A DNA stretch of 64,000 bases from Micrococcaceae bacterium RIT 802 (GTDB lineage Bacteria > Actinomycetota > Actinomycetes > Actinomycetales > Micrococcaceae), in NCBI GenBank assembly GCA_016892645.1, contig JAFEMX010000009.1:112987-176986 (forward strand). The letters run 5' to 3'. A program made the position numbers and the translations under genes. Within the stretch, counting starts at the first letter, position 1. Every line of letters begins with the position of its first letter. Of this stretch, positions 28,406 through 36,061 are shown piece after piece. The notes under the pieces were generated by a model, which was not told where the DNA came from, ran no database searches, and saw only the letters and a program-made list of their open reading frames with translations.

Positions 28406-29608
28406 ATGTCTGCCCTCCTGCTGAAAAACGTTCGTCCATGGGGCGGCACCGCCACGGATGTCCTGATTGAGGACGAGACGATCGCCGGCGCTTCTTCCCC
28501 AGCTTCCGGGGCCCAGGTCATCGACGGCCGTGGACGTCTCCTGCTCCCGTCGTTCAGCGACGTCCATGTGCACCTCGACTCCACGCGGATCGGCCTGCCG
28601 TTCCGGCCCCACACGGGATCGCCAGGTATCTGGCCGATGGTGATGAACGATCGTAAGAACTGGCGGGACGCCGAAAAAACGGCCGAAGAACGGGCGATCA
28701 CGACGCTGGGCAGGATGATTGAGCTCGGGGTGACGCGGGTGCGCAGCTACGCGCAAATCGACGTGGATTGCGGACTTGAACGATTCCACGCCGTGCAGGC
28801 AGCCGCTGAAGTCCACAAGGATCGATGCGAGGTGCAGATTATTGCATTTCCCCAGGCTGGGCTCTTGCGCGAGGAGGGAACCGTTCCGCTCATGAAGCAA
28901 GCGCTGCGCGAGGGCGCCCACTGGGTGGGCGGCATCGACCCGTGCACGCTGGACCGCGATCCCAAGGGCCACCTCGACGTCCTGTTTTCCCTGGCCAATG
29001 AGTTCCAGGTGCCAGTTGACGTGCACCTCCACGAACCGGGACATCTCGGCGTCTTTTCCACGGACCTCATTCTGGAGCGAGTACGAGCCATGGGCATGCA
29101 AGGACAACTCACGATGTCGCACGCCTACGAATTGGGCAGCATCAACGAAGCCACCACCCGCCGGCTCGTCGAGGAATTCGCCGATCTCGACATTGGCATG
29201 GCCACCGTTGCACCGTCGCAGCAACGCGGTCTCCCCTTGCCGGATCTCGCCAAGGCTGGGGTGCGCGTTGGACTTGGCGAGGATGGCCAGCGCGACTACT
29301 GGTCCCCGTACGGCAATGCCGACATGTTGGACAGGACCTGGCAGCTGGCCTTTACCCATCAGTTCCGTGCTGATGAGCTCATCGAGCACTGTGTCGCGAT
29401 AGCCACAGTTGGCGGGGCCTCGATCATGTCTTCCGAAGCGCCTCGCTTGGGCTCGGTGGCCGACCGCCCTGGCCTGGCTGTTGGGGACGTGGCCGACCTC
29501 GTGCTGGTAGCCGGGGACTCTGTGACGGCCGCCGTCATGGATCGCCGTGATGACCGCACAGTCATCCATGCCGGTCGTGTCGTCGCCGACGAGGCGGAGC
29601 TCGTCTAG
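28406..29608 (+). CDS. cytosine-deaminase-like amidohydrolase
   Basis: 400-residue metal-dependent hydrolase of the CodA-like group. Metal ligands are intact: DVHVHLDS near residue 53, DVHLHEPG near 205, a MSHAYEL histidine near 238 and the aspartate in LGEDGQRDYWSPYGNADML near 292, close to the CodA pattern. It probably deaminates or opens a cyclic amide or N-heterocycle; the exact substrate is unknown. AAAGGA lies seven bases before the ATG. Last gene of the operon; its stop codon touches the M20 relic. Confidence 0.85.
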   Translation: MSALLLKNVRPWGGTATDVLIEDETIAGASSPASGAQVIDGRGRLLLPSFSDVHVHLDSTRIGLPFRPHTGSPGIWPMVMNDRKNWRDAEKTAEERAITTLGRMIELGVTRVRSYAQIDVDCGLERFHAVQAAAEVHKDRCEVQIIAFPQAGLLREEGTVPLMKQALREGAHWVGGIDPCTLDRDPKGHLDVLFSLANEFQVPVDVHLHEPGHLGVFSTDLILERVRAMGMQGQLTMSHAYELGSINEATTRRLVEEFADLDIGMATVAPSQQRGLPLPDLAKAGVRVGLGEDGQRDYWSPYGNADMLDRTWQLAFTHQFRADELIEHCVAIATVGGASIMSSEAPRLGSVADRPGLAVGDVADLVLVAGDSVTAAVMDRRDDRTVIHAGRVVADEAELV

Positions 29609-29680
29609 CGGATCTATGTGGAGGCACTCAAGCAGGGCAGTGACTTCATGTACACGGTGTTCGACCGGTTCCGTAACTAG
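29609..29680 (+). pseudogene. 3' end of a lost M20 peptidase gene
   Basis: 24 codons directly after the stop of the preceding gene read RIYVEALKQGSDFMYTVF and end in TAG. They match the C-terminus of the M20 peptidase at 21908-23455 (RIYVEALKQGSDFMYEVF): 57 of 72 bases agree, with several of the differences at third codon positions. This is the tail of a diverged paralogue whose body has been lost or replaced by the catabolic cluster. Confidence 0.85.
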
Positions 29681-29709
29681 CGCGGTTGGCCGCCGGTAGC
29701 GTGGGAGGC

Positions 29710-30284
29710 ATGCCACCTGGTGAGACGACCCGACTGCGCTTCCGCGAGATGACCTTGGCCGATCTGGACCTGATGGCCGGACTGCTCGGCGAGATCCGGA
29801 GGTCATGCAGTTCTATCCTGCGCCCAAGCCCCGGGAGCAGGCTGCTGAATAGATCTCGTGAAACCAGGCCAACTACGCCGAACACGGATATGGCCTGTGG
29901 ATCATCGAGACGCGAGATGGCGAATTCGTCGGCGACTGCGGCTTGACGTGGCAGCCCGTCAACGGCGTGCGCAAGCTCGAGGTCGGCTATCACGTCGGCA
30001 CTGCCTGGCAAGGGACCGGTCTCGCCACAGAGGCGGCCGCGGCGTGCCGCGACTACGCACGCGGGCACACCGACGCCGATGAACTCGTAGCAATCATGCA
30101 CCCCGCCAACCGTTCCTCGGAGCGGGTCGCAGACAAGATCGGGATGCACCGCGTGGAGGACGACCGCGGCGGGCGGTTGCCCGTCTGCCGCGTCCTCAGC
30201 CTTGACCTGCAGGGAGTGCTGATGCCTAAGTGGCGGAGGCGACACCGGACGCCGCCCACACCATCGAGATGGCACCTTCGATGA
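29710..30284 (+). pseudogene. GNAT acetyltransferase, frameshifted with two nonsense codons
   Basis: Reading starts at the ATG at 29710 (TTRLRFREMTLADLDLM) and would continue in another frame as EVMQFYPAPKPREQAAE and then NQANYAEHGYGLWIIE, GDCGLTWQPVNGVRKLEVGY and the acetyl-CoA loop AWQGTGLATEAAAACRDY. A two-base GA duplication at 29791-29794 shifts the frame, and TAG (29850-29852) and TGA (29859-29861) replace what are tryptophan codons in the family. The 3' part is still well conserved, so the decay is recent. Confidence 0.85.
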
Positions 30285-30570
30285 CAGCACGATCTGCGAC
30301 GGGCGAGATGTAGGCCGCCGTGAATTCGGGCTGGTGGTTCCCGGCTTGCGCACGGTCCAGCCGGAGGAGGGGGTGGATAGTCGGAACCATGTGGGAGGCA
30401 TCGCCCTTGTCGATGGCCGCTTGTCCGTTGGTGGATTCTCCCGCGAAATGACGCGTGACGGAGCTTGCACACGTGCTTCTCTCGAACCTGCTGTACGCCC
30501 CGCCCATCGGGCGATAGGAAACGGTGAGAAATTCTCTCTGCGGCCAGGAAGAACGAGGTGGAGCAACTAG
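30226..30570 (-). pseudogene. C-terminal remnant of an M20 amidohydrolase
   Basis: In the minus-strand frame ending at 30226, the translation VPTIHPLLRL, AGNHQPEFTAAYISPVADRA and EGAISMVWAA matches the last part of aminobenzoyl-glutamate-type M20 amidohydrolases, where the motif normally reads DxGNVS..VP.IHP. Here it reads DKGDASHMVPTIHP. Upstream, SYRPMGGAYSRFE may be the same gene, but the catalytic domain is missing and the frame loses resemblance near 30570. Convergent with the decayed GNAT gene and overlapping its end. Confidence 0.6.
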
Positions 30571-30740
30571 AGGGGCTCTCGGCCTCATGGCTGGCCGCGT
30601 TTGAACTCCCGGAAGACGGATCAACACCTCGCTGACCGAAGCGTGGGCGGAAGCGACCTCCGAGAGGCCGGATCCGGCACTCGAGGATCACCGTCGTGCA
30701 TTTGCTTGCGCATATATATGTTGAGTCGCATATTGAAGTC

Positions 30741-31091
30741 ATGACATCGACCACAGTCCTGGAAGCCATCGCCGAGACGACCCGGCGACGCATCCTCGAC
30801 GCCATCCGGGGCGGGGAGCTCTCGGTCGGCGAACTCGTCGAGGTCATCGGGATGCACCAGCCCGGGATTTCGCGGCATCTCAAGGTGCTCCGCGACGCCG
30901 GGCTCGTCGACGTCAGGAGGGACGCCCAACGGCGCCTCTACCGCCTCCGGCCCGAGCCGCTCATGGAGCTGGACGAGTGGTTGGAGCCGTACCGGATGGA
31001 ATGGTCCAACCGCCTCGACAACCTGGAACGGCATCTCGAACGCACCGCCACGCAGACCGCGAGCGCCCGCACGACCGAGGAGAAACCATGA
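30741..31091 (+). CDS. ArsR-type transcriptional regulator
   Basis: 116-residue winged-helix repressor: TRRRILDAIRGGELSVGELVEVIGMHQPGISRHLKVLRDAGLV is the ArsR core. No metal-binding cysteines are present, which fits the subgroup paired with SRPBCC/AHSA1 proteins. I take the ATG at 30741; no ribosome-binding site is seen, but a CATATT -10-like element ends a few bases before it, so a leaderless mRNA is possible. It overlaps the next gene by four bases. Confidence 0.88.
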   Translation: MTSTTVLEAIAETTRRRILDAIRGGELSVGELVEVIGMHQPGISRHLKVLRDAGLVDVRRDAQRRLYRLRPEPLMELDEWLEPYRMEWSNRLDNLERHLERTATQTASARTTEEKP

Positions 31092-31606
31092 GCCCGAGCC
31101 CCACCGGAACGATAGAGGGCACCCCCGAGGGCGGACGCGTGCGCTTCGAGCGCACCCTCGCCTACCCGATCGAGGAGGTGTGGGCTGCGATCACCGAACC
31201 CGATCGGCTCGGGGACTGGTGGCCGCCGATGGCGGCGAAGCTCACCGTTGACCTGCGGGAAGGCGGCAGGATCGTCTTCGAGTGGCCGGACGTGGACTTC
31301 CCGACCATGGAGTTCACGATCACGCGTCTGCAGCGGCCGACATTGCTGGAACACACCCACACCGGCCCCGGGTCGTGGATGCGCTGGGAACTGGAGGCCA
31401 CCGATGCGGGCACGCTGCTGATCGCCACCTACTCCGTGCCCGACCTGGATCTGGCGATCGGACGCGGTGACGTCGTCGGCATGCACTATTCGCTCGATCG
31501 GCTGGAACCGGCGCTGGCGGGGAGCCCGGTCGCGTGGGACAACGACGCCTTCGGCGAACTGGTCGCCGCCTATGACGACGCCGGGGCGGATGTCACTCGG
31601 GGCTGA
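31088..31606 (+). CDS. SRPBCC/AHSA1 domain protein
   Basis: 172-residue START/Bet v 1-like fold protein (RVRFERTLAYPIEEVWAAITEPDRLGDWWPPM at the start of the domain, ending in a C-terminal helix). These proteins bind hydrophobic ligands; many sit beside an ArsR regulator, as here, with an ATGA overlap that couples translation. GGAG is positioned before the ATG inside the regulator gene. Ligand and role are unknown. Confidence 0.85.
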   Translation: MSPSPTGTIEGTPEGGRVRFERTLAYPIEEVWAAITEPDRLGDWWPPMAAKLTVDLREGGRIVFEWPDVDFPTMEFTITRLQRPTLLEHTHTGPGSWMRWELEATDAGTLLIATYSVPDLDLAIGRGDVVGMHYSLDRLEPALAGSPVAWDNDAFGELVAAYDDAGADVTRG

Positions 31607-31640
31607 CACCTTGCCCGGGGCGGTTGGTGCGGACGTGCCG

Positions 31641-31919
31641 TCAGCCCGACGGGTGTTCCGTCCGCTCGCTGCGGTCCCCGGCTTCGGAACGCCGGACCAG
31701 GTAGTCGATGGAGCCGATGAGACGATACGTCGCCACGAGCAGTACCACGGCTCCGATGAGGGCCACCGCGACGCCGATGAGTAGCACCGTGGTGCTGTTG
31801 TCCTCGATCCCCTCGTTCGGCGGGATGAGCGGCCCGAACTGATAGATCGCCATCCCCGCCACGAGCGTCAGCGCTGCGGCCAGGAAGAGTTTGGCGGCGG
31901 GTTCTGGTCCTTCGTCCAT
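31641..31919 (-). CDS. small membrane protein of unknown function
   Basis: 92 residues with two hydrophobic helices (KLFLAAALTLVAGMAIYQF near 10-28 and VLLIGVAVALIGAVVLLVAT near 45-64) and a charged tail ending in ERTEHPSG. No family is recognised. Start at the ATG at 31919 gives the compact two-helix product; a longer upstream reading of the frame is unlikely. Convergent with the SRPBCC gene. Confidence 0.6.
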   Translation of the reverse strand: MDEGPEPAAKLFLAAALTLVAGMAIYQFGPLIPPNEGIEDNSTTVLLIGVAVALIGAVVLLVATYRLIGSIDYLVRRSEAGDRSERTEHPSG

Positions 31920-32056
31920 GGTGTCCCCCGGTCGAGCCGATGGATTGAGCATTCGGGCTGTCTGACAACCTGTCAAGAGCGCAGCGGTGGAGGGCGCCCA
32001 GGAGGAGCATATCCGGGACGTGGTGCCCAGCCGTCGTCGGGCTGCGCCCTTGGTCC

Positions 32057-32377
32057 CTAATTCGCCGATCCGGTTTCGACGAGCAGGACCCCGCCCATGA
32101 TGAGTGCGATCCCGATGGCCATGATCCAGTTCAGCGGTTCGCCGAAGAGGAGCCGGCTCGCCACGGCTGTCAGCGCGACGCCGAGGGCGGCCCAGATCCC
32201 GTAGGCGACACCGAGGCCCATGCCCGCATCGAGGGTCAGCGCCAGGCAGGTGAACGCGAGCAGGTATCCGGCGGCGACGGGAACGTACCAGCGCTTGCTG
32301 CCATGGGTGGCCATGCGCAGCGAGAGGGTGGCACCGACTTCGCTGACGATGGCGGCGAGGAGCAGGAGCCACGCCAT
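32057..32377 (-). CDS. SMR family efflux protein, second subunit
   Basis: 106-residue four-helix small multidrug resistance protein: MAWLLLLAAIVSEVGATLSLRMA places the essential membrane glutamate (E14 region, IVSEVG), and GVAYGIWAALGVALTA is the conserved helix-3/4 segment. Its ATG overlaps the stop of the other SMR gene by one base (TGATG), so the pair is translated together, as in heterodimeric exporters such as EbrAB or NepAB. Substrates could be cationic drugs, guanidinium-like or amine compounds. Confidence 0.9.
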   Translation of the reverse strand: MAWLLLLAAIVSEVGATLSLRMATHGSKRWYVPVAAGYLLAFTCLALTLDAGMGLGVAYGIWAALGVALTAVASRLLFGEPLNWIMAIGIALIMGGVLLVETGSAN

Positions 32378-32724
32378 CAGTCGGACACCCGGTTCGTGTT
32401 GGCGGCGTGCTGGGAACCGAGCTCGACGGTGAGGACGCCGGCGATGATCAGCGCGATCCCGGCCAGCATCGTGCCCGTGAGCGGTTCGTTGAAGACGACG
32501 GCGGATGCCGCGGCGGTGAGGGCGACGCCCGTCGCACCCCAGATCCCGTAGGCGACACCCAGCGGCATGCCGAGGCGCAGGACCTGCGACAGGCAGATGA
32601 ACGCGACGACGAACCCGACGGCCGTCACCGCGTACCAGCCGGGATGGTCGATCGCGGCCTTCAGGGACATCGAACCGGTCACCTCGCTGAGGATGGCGCA
32701 CGCCAGCATGATCCACTTGGTCAT
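32377..32724 (-). CDS. SMR family efflux protein, first subunit
   Basis: 115-residue SMR protein: KWIMLACAILSEVTGSMSLKAA with the key glutamate, GVAYGIWGATGVALTAAASAVVF, and a hydrophilic C-terminal tail (ELGSQHAANTNRVSD) longer than its partner's, a feature often seen in one half of paired SMR transporters. First gene of a two-gene operon. No guanidine riboswitch could be recognised upstream. Confidence 0.9.
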   Translation of the reverse strand: MTKWIMLACAILSEVTGSMSLKAAIDHPGWYAVTAVGFVVAFICLSQVLRLGMPLGVAYGIWGATGVALTAAASAVVFNEPLTGTMLAGIALIIAGVLTVELGSQHAANTNRVSD

Positions 32725-32852
32725 GCGTCCATTGTCCCAGTTCGGGGTTGTCCGCTCGATCGACCCCGGTCGCGTGCCGCTGTCGTCGATCCGCCATGAC
32801 TGGCGCGGGGGCAGGCAGCCCGAGCCGCCTTGTCGTTGTCTTGGCAACGAAG

Positions 32853-32880
32853 AGGGCCCCAACCGTGAGGTTGGGGCCCT
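32853..32880 (-). terminator. 12-bp perfect hairpin
   Basis: AGGGCCCCAACC and GGTTGGGGCCCT pair perfectly around a GTGA loop. It lies about 140 bases after the stop of the minus-strand SRPBCC gene (33019) and is followed on that strand by CTTCGTT, so it probably ends that transcript. Confidence 0.6.
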
Positions 32881-33018
32881 GCGTCATCACTCGCACCTTC
32901 ATGAGGCATATCCCAGCCTAGACACGGCCGCTGGGCACCTGCTGTGCAGAACGTGGGAGCTTGTCGGTATCGCCGCCGGTTCGGGAGCTTGGCCCCACGC
33001 GCCGATGGCCTCGGCCAG

Positions 33019-33483
33019 CTACGCCTGCGAGACCGCGGACGCGAGATTTCCAAGGGATGCCTCGAGTGCCTCCTGGTCGACCGCAGGAAAGCTGACCTTC
33101 TTCAGGGTCTCCTTATCGGTGACCGCGCTCCAGTCATAGGTGACCGACACTTCAGTGGCGTCTGGGCCCTGGGGCTCGAGTTCCCAGACCCATTCCCATC
33201 CCTGGGGCTGCTCACCTTGGGGAGCGGTCTTCCAGGCCAGCAGCTTGTTTTCGTCGAAACCGACGACATGGTTGTCGGTCTTGTAGTCGCCGCCCATCTT
33301 GTCCCAGGTCATGTTCATCGTGAAGACCTGACCCACCGCGGTGATGCGATCCGATTTGTCGTCGGACTGCACCATGCCGGAACCATCGAGTTCCGCGTGG
33401 TGTTCGGGATTGGAGAGCGCACGGAAGATGGTGTCCGCTGAAGCGTCGATGGTCCTCGAAGCGGTGATTTTCGTTTCGGTCAT
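33019..33483 (-). CDS. SRPBCC family protein (DUF-type, AHSA1-like)
   Basis: 154-residue START-like fold protein: TASRTIDASADTIFRALSNPEHHAELDGSG is the typical first strand-helix region, and WEWVWELEPQGPDATEVSVTYDW the later strands. The ATG at 33483 has AAAGG eight bases upstream; the GTG at 33492 overlaps that signal and is less likely. It stands alone between the SMR pair and the PLD gene. Function unknown beyond hydrophobic-ligand binding. Confidence 0.85.
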   Translation of the reverse strand: MTETKITASRTIDASADTIFRALSNPEHHAELDGSGMVQSDDKSDRITAVGQVFTMNMTWDKMGGDYKTDNHVVGFDENKLLAWKTAPQGEQPQGWEWVWELEPQGPDATEVSVTYDWSAVTDKETLKKVSFPAVDQEALEASLGNLASAVSQA

Positions 33484-33607
33484 GGCCTGCACCTTTCATT
33501 GGACTACATGGCATTCCGGCCAGGACGAGGGGCCCCGGCCGGAAGTCCCCACGATAGGCCCTGTGCTGGATGGGGTCCACGGAACGTGTGCGTTCGTCTC
33601 CTTCGAC

Positions 33608-34858
33608 TCAGAGGAACGGGCGAAGCGGGATCAGGACCAATTCGCTGAATTTGGCAGCCGGATTCTGCCTCTTCCACTCGGCGAGCGTCAGTTGTCGGCA
33701 GTTGCCGCTGTCGACGTCGAAGATTTCCCGCATCCTGGTGGCGATGTCCTCGGAGTGAATTTCGAGGTTCGTCTCGTAGTTTCCCGTCAGGCTCAACCGG
33801 TCGATGTTGGCGGTGCCAATCGTGGACCATTGACCGTCGATGGTTGCGGTCTTGGCGTGGATCATGGCGTCGCGGTAGAGGAGCACGGTGATGCCCTCCT
33901 TGAGCATGGCGGTGAAGAAGCCGCGGGCGAGCCAGTCGGCCAGGACGTGGTTCGAATCCTCGGGAACGATCAACCGGACGTCGACGCCACGCCTGCTGGC
34001 CGCGAGGAGCGACTGGAGGATCTGGCGGTCCGGAATGAAGTAGGCAGTCGTGATGTAGATGTGGTCACTGGCCCGGTTGATGGCGTCGAGATATAGGCCA
34101 CGGATCGGATACACCAGGTGGGAGGGCATGTTGTTGGCTGCGCGCAGGTGCGGATCCCAGGTGCGTGGCCGCTGGTACGGGATCTCCGGCCGACCGTAGG
34201 CGGTGTTCCAGACGTCCAGGAAGGCCTGGCGCAGTTCCCACGTCGCGGGACCCTGGACGCGGAGGTGGGTATCGCGCCATTCGGTCGCGTAGAGGTCCCC
34301 GATGTTGTAGCCCCCGGCGAAGCCGGTCTGGCCATCGACCACCAGCAGCTTGCGGTGGTCCAGCCCGGTGCTGCGCAGCGGGGTGAACAACCTGGACGGG
34401 CGCACGACCGGGAAACGGTAGACATGGATGTCCGGATCGAAGTCGTAGAAGGACGGCGGGACGACGAGGTTGGCGAAGCCGTCGTAGATGACGAACACGT
34501 CGACACCGCGCCGCGCGGCGGCGTTCAACGCCTCCTTGAACCGGCGACCCGTCGCATCGGATTTCCAGATGTACGTTTCCAGGAGGACCTGTTCCTCGGC
34601 ACCGTCGATCGCGGCGATCATGTCGGCGTAGAGGTCCTCGCCGTAGGTGTAGATTTTGGCGTCGGAGTCCGCGACACGGGCGTCGAAGGTGCCCGGACGT
34701 GGGAACCCGGAGCGTTTGGTTCGCTGCAGGCGCTTCAGGGCATCAAAGACCACCAGTCCGGCGATGACGGTGGCCTGCAGGGCCGCGAAGGCCAGGGCCA
34801 ACCGTGTGGTCGTCTTCTTCAACGCGACGGCAACGGGCTTCGGGATCACTGAAGGCAT
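33608..34858 (-). CDS. phospholipase D-like / cardiolipin synthase family protein
   Basis: 416 residues. One N-terminal hydrophobic helix (LALAFAALQATVIAGLVVF) anchors it to the membrane. Two HKD motifs are intact: DHRKLLVVDG near residue 165 and HAKTATIDGQW near 337, each followed by the glycine/asparagine-rich strand (GFAGGYNIGD; STIGTANID). This is the layout of bacterial cardiolipin synthases, which join phosphatidyl groups in the membrane. Cardiolipin synthesis itself is inferred; other PLD activities are possible. Confidence 0.88.
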   Translation of the reverse strand: MPSVIPKPVAVALKKTTTRLALAFAALQATVIAGLVVFDALKRLQRTKRSGFPRPGTFDARVADSDAKIYTYGEDLYADMIAAIDGAEEQVLLETYIWKSDATGRRFKEALNAAARRGVDVFVIYDGFANLVVPPSFYDFDPDIHVYRFPVVRPSRLFTPLRSTGLDHRKLLVVDGQTGFAGGYNIGDLYATEWRDTHLRVQGPATWELRQAFLDVWNTAYGRPEIPYQRPRTWDPHLRAANNMPSHLVYPIRGLYLDAINRASDHIYITTAYFIPDRQILQSLLAASRRGVDVRLIVPEDSNHVLADWLARGFFTAMLKEGITVLLYRDAMIHAKTATIDGQWSTIGTANIDRLSLTGNYETNLEIHSEDIATRMREIFDVDSGNCRQLTLAEWKRQNPAAKFSELVLIPLRPFL

Positions 34859-35022
34859 GTACCGAGCCTATCCGGCGCGGACGGCGCTCCGGGACCGAGC
34901 CGGCGGGACCCTACCGCCGCTGGAAGCCGCGAGCACCGCCGTCGTACTCCGGTGCCGTGCACCCCGTGTCATTCCGCGCCGGGGAGTCGTAGGATCGACC
35001 CCACCGACCTGGAGGGGTTCCC

Positions 35023-35586
35023 ATGCGCAGCGTGACCTATTCGATGGGTGTTTCACTGGATGGCTACATCGTCGGGCCGGACGGAAAGTTCGACTGGTCG
35101 GAACCGGATGAGCAGGTCTTCCGCTTCTACCTCGACGAGCTGAAGGCGGTCGGCGTGCACCTCATGGGGCGGCGGCTCTACGAGACGATGCTGTATTGGG
35201 AAACCGCCGACGAGGACCCGTCACTGGGCGAAGCAGAGCGCGAATGGACGGAGTTGTGGAAGTCGCTGCCGAAGGTGGTGTTCTCCCGGACGCTGTCCGA
35301 GGTCCAGGGCAACGCCCGGCTGGCCACCGGGAGCGTCGCGGAGGAGATCGCCTCGCTGCGGGATGAGCCGGGATCGGGAGACATCGCGATCGGCGGGGCG
35401 GCCTTCGCCGCCGAGGCGGCCGCCGCCGGGCTGATCGACGAGTACCAGGTGATGGTGTGCCCGGTGCTCGTCGGCGGCGGGACGCCCTACTTCGCCCACG
35501 ACGAGCGCCGGGTGGACCTGGAGGTGGCCGAGACGCGGCTCTTCCATTCCGGATCCATGTTCCTGCGTTACCGCGTGGTCAGGTAG
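35023..35586 (+). CDS. dihydrofolate reductase / RibD C-terminal family protein
   Basis: 187-residue protein of the DHFR-RibD reductase superfamily: MGVSLDGYIVGPDGKFDWSEPDEQ at the start, HLMGRRLYETMLYW in the middle, GDIAIGGAAFAAEA for NADPH binding and a VGGGTPYF end. A GGAGG motif stands seven bases before the ATG. These stand-alone members are widespread in actinobacteria and their substrates are mostly unknown. Eleven bases separate it from the arr gene on the same strand. Confidence 0.88.
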   Translation: MRSVTYSMGVSLDGYIVGPDGKFDWSEPDEQVFRFYLDELKAVGVHLMGRRLYETMLYWETADEDPSLGEAEREWTELWKSLPKVVFSRTLSEVQGNARLATGSVAEEIASLRDEPGSGDIAIGGAAFAAEAAAAGLIDEYQVMVCPVLVGGGTPYFAHDERRVDLEVAETRLFHSGSMFLRYRVVR

Positions 35587-35597
35587 CCGGGGGCGGC

Positions 35598-36011
35598 ATG
35601 GCGGACAGCGGGCCGTTCTTCCACGGCACCATCGCGGATCTGCGGGTGGGCGATCTGCTCACTGCGGGGTACCGGTCGAACTACCGGCCCGAGGTGGTGA
35701 TGAACCACATCTATTTCACCGCACGCCAAGAGGGGGCCGGACTCGCCGCCGAAATCGCCGCGGACCTCGCGGGGCACGGGGCCGTGCCCCGCGTGTACGA
35801 GGTGGAGCCGACCGGGGCATTCGAGGACGACCCGAACGTGACCGACAAGAAATTCCCCGGGAACCCCACCCGGTCCTACCGCAGCAGCGCACCGCTGCGT
35901 GTCGTCGGCGAGATCACCGAGTGGACGCGGCTGACACCCGAGGCGCTCGAGGTGTGGAGGGGACGGTTGGCGGCACTTCGGGCGGATGACCGGGGCCGGA
36001 TCATCAACTGA
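35598..36011 (+). CDS. arr: rifampin ADP-ribosyltransferase Arr
   Basis: 137-residue protein with the full Arr pattern: FFHGTIADLRVGDLL at the N-terminus, NHIYFTARQEGA, YEVEPTGAFEDDPNVTDKKFPGNPT and LRVVGEITEW. Arr transfers ADP-ribose from NAD to the rifamycin ansa hydroxyl and so inactivates the drug. Length and motifs match functional enzymes from mycobacteria and other actinobacteria. It probably shares a transcript with the DHFR-like gene 11 bases upstream. No mobile element is adjacent, so it is likely an intrinsic chromosomal copy. Confidence 0.93.
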   Translation: MADSGPFFHGTIADLRVGDLLTAGYRSNYRPEVVMNHIYFTARQEGAGLAAEIAADLAGHGAVPRVYEVEPTGAFEDDPNVTDKKFPGNPTRSYRSSAPLRVVGEITEWTRLTPEALEVWRGRLAALRADDRGRIIN

Positions 36012-36061
36012 CGGACGCATTGGCGCCGCTACTTCGGCGGTGAAGGAGCCGTGCGCCGCGG

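Noticed and set aside
29609..29680. idea that the M20-like tail is an integrase attachment repeat
   Set aside because: The two copies agree in only 57 of 72 bases, with many third-position changes, as expected for diverged paralogues; no integrase gene is nearby.
24000..30000. possible CRISPR array or tandem repeats
   Set aside because: No regularly spaced direct repeats were seen here or anywhere else in the window.
32725..32852. possible guanidine riboswitch before the SMR pair
   Set aside because: GC-rich inverted repeats exist, but the conserved ACGR loops and ykkC core are missing.
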